Assembly: GCA_002005505.1 (NCBI GenBank)
Contig: KV908567.1
Span: 35,001-45,000 of the forward strand
Direction: 5' to 3'
DNA length: 10,000 bases
Source of the DNA: Botryococcus braunii
Taxonomy: Eukaryota > Chlorophyta > Trebouxiophyceae
Positions 7,273 to 10,000 of the stretch are shown piece by piece. Position 1 is the first letter of the stretch; each line of letters begins with the position of its first letter. The position numbers and the translations under genes were made by a program. The notes under the pieces are model-generated. The model saw only the letters and a program-made list of their open reading frames with translations, was not told where the DNA came from and did not search any database.

Positions 7273-7550
7273 CCTACCAAGTACATGCAAAACAAGCAGA
7301 CCATATGCCTCCTTCAAAGCTCACCCCTCATACAAGTACAGATGAAACAAATACATGCCTCATGTTTTTTTCAAACCTCCCACATACAAGTACACGCAGA
7401 AAGAAACTGAACATTTGCCTCTCTCAAAGCATCCCCCTCATACGAGTACACGCAGATGGATCAAACAGGTGCCTCCTTTAAAGCAAGCCCCCTCATACAA
7501 GTGGGCGCAAAAGGAAACTGAACAAGGCAAGCTAGCGAGACATGCCTGCA
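7273..7550 (+). repeat. Degenerate minisatellite, period about 55 bp
   Basis: CTCATACAAGTACACGCAG-type starts recur at about 7273, 7329, 7383, 7439 and 7494 (spacings 56, 54, 56, 55), each followed by GAAAC..., a CCTC(T/C)(T/C)TCAAAG block and CCCCCT. Later fragments (CCTCAAAATGATACATACC, CCTCAAAATTGTACATAGCC) trail off to about 7590. The period is not a multiple of three overall, and short open frames through it differ between copies, so it is not a coding repeat. Confidence 0.8.
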
Positions 7551-7673
7551 CCTCAAAATGATACATACCCTCAAAATTGTACATAGCCTCTCTCTAGAAC
7601 GCAAATCTGAGTGGGGGCGCCTGCGGAATTCAGGCAGTGCTTTGTAGGCGTGCCCTTTTCCTTAAACTTCCCC

Positions 7674-7674
<1 letters not shown>

Positions 7675-7744
<70 letters not shown>
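7675..7744 (+). repeat. (AC)35 microsatellite
   Basis: An uninterrupted AC tract of 70 bases is followed by a short (GC)n run (GCGCGCG). Apparent His/Thr and Val/Cys open frames across it are by-products. Confidence 0.97.
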
Positions 7745-7746
<2 letters not shown>

Positions 7747-7750
7747 GCGC

Positions 7751-8099
7751 GAAGAATTGACTCCCACGCGTAATTCAACGGCCTGGTCAAATCTGCTACA
7801 AAGTAATACTCTACAAGAGGGATAGGCACATGCGGCAGGGAAAAACGGCTAAAAAAATGCCTCTGACCCCCGGCACACAAAGAGAAGAAGGTATGCACCA
7901 AGGAAGGGCCCAGGTTCTTAGAAGGTTATGTAACTTCCATTGACACTTCTTTTTCTTCTTTTGTTCCGAGAACCGTGTACCGTGTGCATGGTCCCCCGCA
8001 TGTGGAGAGATGAAGCTTATGTATGAAGGGACGAGCCCACGGAGCTCCACACGAGTGCTCAGTCAGAGAATGCAGGCGGGGGTGGCGGGTCCCCGAGGA
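7751..8099. other. Spacer downstream of the protease gene; no gene seen
   Basis: This is mixed sequence between the AC tract and the stop codon of the minus-strand protease. It should include the 3' UTR of that gene. On the minus strand I see no AATAAA and no TGTAA in the first few hundred bases after the stop, so I cannot place the transcript end. Confidence 0.35.
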
Positions 8100-8289
8100 T
8101 CATGTGAGCGGGACGGCCGCAGGGGCACCCGTACTGCTCAGCTGTAAAATGGAGATGGGCGTCGCGGGTTCCGCAGACGCGTCAGGTAAGCGGGACCGTC
8201 CCGGGGAGACCGGTACCGCCCAGTCGCAATCCGACTCGATCCCCAGGTCGCCCTCCCCTATGGCCAGACGAAACCAGCCGTCCTCTCCC
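8100..8289 (-). CDS. CTSZ: Cathepsin Z-like cysteine protease, terminal exon
   Basis: On the minus strand the acceptor GGGGGGCAG (ending 8290) opens G|GA GAG GAC..., so its first base completes the Trp codon of the previous exon. It reads GEDGWFRLAIGEGDL followed by GIESDCDWAVPV. This is the C-terminal strand and loop region of papain-family (C1A) proteases after the NSWG box; the GxxGWFR and (N/D)LGIE..C motifs are those of cathepsin Z/X. The conserved part ends near 8208. The open frame continues for 35 residues (SPGRSRLPDASAEPATPISI... to TGAPAAVPLT) before TGA at 8102-8100, longer than the usual family end shortly after this point. The tail may be a real extension, or a last intron may have been missed. 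The role would be a lysosomal or vacuolar carboxypeptidase, by family. Confidence 0.8.
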
Positions 8290-8310
8290 CTGCCCCCCAC
8301 CACTCGAAAA

Positions 8311-8600
8311 GCCTCAGGCGACACACACATATGTATGCAACGCATTGTCGATCATTCCAGACGCCTCAGGCAACACATACACATGTGTGCAATGCATTCT
8401 CGGCAACCCCTCATAAGGCCTCAGGCAACACACACATATATATTTGTAATGCATTGCCAGCCATGCAAAAGGCCCCAGGCAACACCACAGATATGTATGT
8501 AATGCATTCTCAGACATTCCAAAGGCCTCAGGCAACACACACGTATGTATGTAATGCATTGTCGGCCATTCCAAAGCCTCAGTCAACGCACACTGTCGAG
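8311..8600 (+). repeat. Minisatellite, period about 53 bp, inside the protease intron
   Basis: GCC(T/C)CAGGCAACACACACATA-type starts recur at 8311, 8363, 8418, 8472, 8525 and 8576 (spacings 52, 55, 54, 53, 51). Each unit continues through TATGTATGTAATGCATT and a (T/C)TC(G/A)GxCATTCCAAAG end. The last unit decays into CAGTCAACGCACACTGTC. Indels of one to three bases between units shift the reading frame, which argues against coding. On the gene strand the array ends only about 20 bases before the splice acceptor. Confidence 0.9.
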
Positions 8601-8759
8601 CCAGTCCAAAGACCCCAATTAACGCATGAGAAAGCGATAATCTGCAGGGGCATGAAGGCTGTATCAGAGGAACAAGGCCTACTCGGCAGGCTCATCATGT
8701 GGCGAGGTTTGTGTAGAAACCTGAAGGAGTGGATGATTCGCATACTTAATATGACAAGC

Positions 8760-8782
8760 GTGCGTGCGCAGACGTCCGCACG

Positions 8783-8852
<70 letters not shown>

Positions 8853-8887
8853 CACGCACGCACACATGCACGTACACACACACACAA
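8760..8887 (+). repeat. AC-rich microsatellite with a 9-bp flanking inverted repeat
   Basis: GTGCGTGCG (8760-8768) and CGCACGCAC (8777-8785) form a 9-bp stem with the 8-nt loop CAGACGTC. The right arm runs directly into about 60 bases of AC, then ACGC/ATGC/ACGT variants to 8887. The tract lies in the protease intron, as (GT)n on the gene's sense strand. Confidence 0.95.
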
Positions 8888-8997
8888 ACCCATTGCGAAA
8901 TCCACAGGAGAGGAATTCAGAAGACGGACAAATCCATTCACGGCCAAACATCAAAGGGAGCATTCACGGCCAGAACACAGAGGGGGCAAGTGCTGGA

Positions 8998-9150
8998 ACA
9001 TCAAAGGAGTGAAGGGCTGCAATGCTTGGGGGACGAGGCGGAAAAGCAGCGGTTTGGGGGTGGCGGGGGGGGGGGGACATCAAAGGAATGAAGGGCAACC
9101 ATGCTTAGGAGACGAGGAGGGAAAACAGCAGGAGGGGGGGAGGGGGGGGG
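8998..9150 (+). repeat. 79-bp repeat, two copies, each ending in a poly-G run
   Basis: ACATCAAAGGAGTGAAGGGC at 8998 and ACATCAAAGGAATGAAGGGC at 9077 begin two similar units that share ...AATGCTTGGGGGACGAGG-like middles and end in runs of 10 or more G. A partial earlier copy (ACATCAAAGGGAG) is near 8948. On the gene's sense strand the C-run lies directly after the donor at 9154. Confidence 0.85.
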
Positions 9151-9154
9151 GCAC

Positions 9155-9240
9155 CAGTAGGTCCCCCAGGAGTTGCGGCCTATCCAATACTTAGTCCCGT
9201 TCTCCTCTCCCCAGCCCGCCACTTCGATTTCATGCATCAT
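9155..9240 (-). CDS. CTSZ: Cathepsin Z-like cysteine protease, internal exon with catalytic His and Asn
   Basis: On the minus strand this reads MMHEIEVAGWGEENGTKYWI and then GRNSWGTYW, with the last Trp codon split by the intron (CTACTG|GTGCCC). HEIEVAGWG carries the catalytic His, and RNSWGTYWG carries the catalytic Asn and its flanking Trp, in the order and spacing of papain-family enzymes. RNSWGTYWGE rather than a cathepsin B-type NSWNxDWG points to cathepsin Z/X. The 5' boundary is uncertain: AG at 9242-9241 gives the exon as listed, and CAG at 9256-9254 would add KCKE before MMH. Usually Asn or Asp precedes the His here, so MM is unusual. The exon with the active-site Cys and the propeptide lies beyond position 10000. 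Confidence 0.85.
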
Positions 9241-9339
9241 CTCTTTGCATTTGCTGGAGTCCCTGTCCCCCCGTAAAAGGACCCGTCAGCCGCATGAAGA
9301 CAGTGTTGGTGCAGGGGTGGTACTCTGGGAAGTTATTAT

Positions 9340-9570
9340 GCCGGGGTGCCTTGGGCGGCGTCATGCGGAGATGTTATGCGGGGGATGTCATGCGGGGGTG
9401 TTATAAGGGGGGGGGGGGATGTACGGGGATATCATGCGTGGGTGTTATAGGGGAGAAGTTGTGCAGGGACATTATGCGGGGGTGTTAAAGGGGGGGTGCG
9501 GTCAGGGGACATCATGCGGGGGTGTTACAGGGGGGTGGTGTGCGAGGACATCATGGGGGGGGGGGGTGTT
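9340..9570 (+). repeat. G-rich minisatellite, period about 40 bp
   Basis: TCATGCGGGGGTGTTAxAGG-type units start at about 9361, 9388, 9432, 9472, 9512 and 9551 (spacings 27, 44, 40, 40, 39), joined by G-rich segments such as GGTGGTGTGCGAGGACA. The plus strand has many runs of four or more G, so quadruplex formation is possible on that strand; the protease pre-mRNA would carry the C-rich complement. Confidence 0.85.
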
Positions 9571-9689
9571 CAACTCATGCTGGACTAATATGTGGCACTT
9601 GCATCCTTGCTTCTTGTGCTGTGCTTGCCCCTCGCGTGTGTGTTCCTCTTTGGGCAAGGTGGCAGGGGTTGAATCTGTAACCTTCCGTC

Positions 9690-9751
9690 CCTTTCTCTCC
9701 CCCCCTCTCTCCCTCCCTCCCTCTCCCCCCACCCTCTCTGTCTCACTCACC
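9690..9751 (+). repeat. Polypyrimidine (CT/CCCT) run
   Basis: About 60 bases are almost entirely C and T (CTCTCCCCCCCTCTCTCCCT-like), directly before the AC tract. It may be a decayed simple repeat. On the gene strand it is a purine run. Confidence 0.85.
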
Positions 9752-9752
9752 A

Positions 9753-9773
9753 ACACACACACACACACACACA

Positions 9774-9847
<74 letters not shown>
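9753..9847 (+). repeat. (AC)n microsatellite, about 95 bases
   Basis: A single AG interruption at 9773-9774 breaks an otherwise pure AC tract. It lies in the inferred upstream protease intron and is (GT)n on the gene's sense strand. Confidence 0.97.
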
Positions 9848-9850
<3 letters not shown>

Positions 9851-10000
9851 GACAGAGCGGAGATGTACCCCAGGCATGCGAGTGCAGCTGCAGGACAACA
9901 TTGCACACGATTCAGCAGGTTTGGTCCCTAACCCCCTTAAACTAAGGGCAGCCCCGGGGGTCCTGAATTCCTTATGGGAGTCCCGAGTCCTCAAACCCAT

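Larger units (their letters stand above)
8290..9154 (-). other. CTSZ: Intron between the two protease exons, filled with repeats
   Basis: The inferred intron is 865 bases: minus-strand donor CTACTG|GTGCCC at 9154 and acceptor GGGGCAG at 8290, phase 2. Inside it, from 3' to 5' on the gene, are a 53-bp minisatellite, a 110-base AC-rich tract and a 79-bp repeat with poly-G. The plus-strand open frame of 287 codons that crosses all three is antisense to this intron and is not a gene. Confidence 0.75.
9241..10000 (-). other. CTSZ: Upstream intron of the protease gene (runs off the window)
   Basis: I searched the minus-strand reading of this stretch for the expected upstream text (active-site CGSCWA box, or the GPIACG-like loop) and saw none. 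It contains the G-rich minisatellite, a polypyrimidine run and a long AC tract, listed separately. The minus frame at the right end (MGLRTRDSHKEFRTPGAALS...) has no family character. The most likely reading is one long intron. Confidence 0.55.

Noticed and set aside
8181..8192. Strong plus-strand donor GTCAG|GTAAGCGGG
   Set aside because: It lies antisense to the C-terminal part of the protease exon; no plus-strand exon with coding character precedes it.
7273..8600. CRISPR-like regularly spaced repeats
   Set aside because: The arrays are contiguous minisatellites whose whole units diverge together. There is no constant repeat with variable spacers, and the genome is eukaryotic.
8331..9194. 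Longest open frame of the window (287 codons, plus strand)
   Set aside because: It runs through the 53-bp minisatellite, the AC tract and the poly-G repeat, and is antisense to the intron and one exon of the protease. It has no family text.
9743..10000. 85-codon minus frame at the right edge as the next protease exon
   Set aside because: No cathepsin motif (no Cys box, no conserved Gly/Pro text), and half of it is the AC tract.

Overview
The window is nuclear DNA from a eukaryote. Genes are split into exons with clean GT...AG junctions, spacers and introns carry long (AC)n tracts and several degenerate minisatellites, and there is no operon-like packing. The lineage cannot be fixed from sequence alone. 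GC-rich, Ala/Glu-rich coding sequence, a cathepsin Z-like protease, a LINE-type remnant and AAACCCTAA (plant-type telomere) motifs in one array would fit a green alga or another protist; this is inference.

Left part (about 455-3303, plus strand): the 3' portion of a multi-exon gene I do not recognise. Exons 455-665, 909-1334 and 1882-2148 join in phase 0 and can continue into a terminal exon (about 2794-3303) that encodes a disordered, acidic Ala/Pro/Glu-rich tail. Earlier exons must lie left of the window. Intron 2 holds a (TG)n tract and a perfect 22-bp hairpin. Intron 3 holds a possible extra exon and a 27-bp duplication.

Middle (about 3304-8099): no convincing host gene. It contains a cluster of GACCGGGATGGG motifs in both orientations (4338-4600), the decayed C-terminal end of a LINE-type reverse transcriptase (4622-5059), an imperfect GCC/GCT triplet block (5083-5390), a perfect 26-nt palindrome (6043-6068), a TACCGC motif cluster (6681-7064), a 24-bp array with telo-box-like cores (7132-7268), a roughly 55-bp minisatellite (7273-7550) and an (AC)35 tract.

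Right part (8100-10000, minus strand): the two last visible exons of a cathepsin Z-like (papain family, C1A) cysteine protease, 9240-9155 and 8289-8100. They join exactly at the NSWGTYW/GEDGWF position of the family. The intron between them, and the one running off the right edge, are filled with a 53-bp minisatellite, a 79-bp repeat with poly-G, a 40-bp G-rich minisatellite and two long (AC)n tracts. The exons carrying the catalytic Cys lie beyond the right edge.

The two genes are convergent (left gene plus, protease minus) and about 4.8 kb apart. Nothing suggests that they work together.
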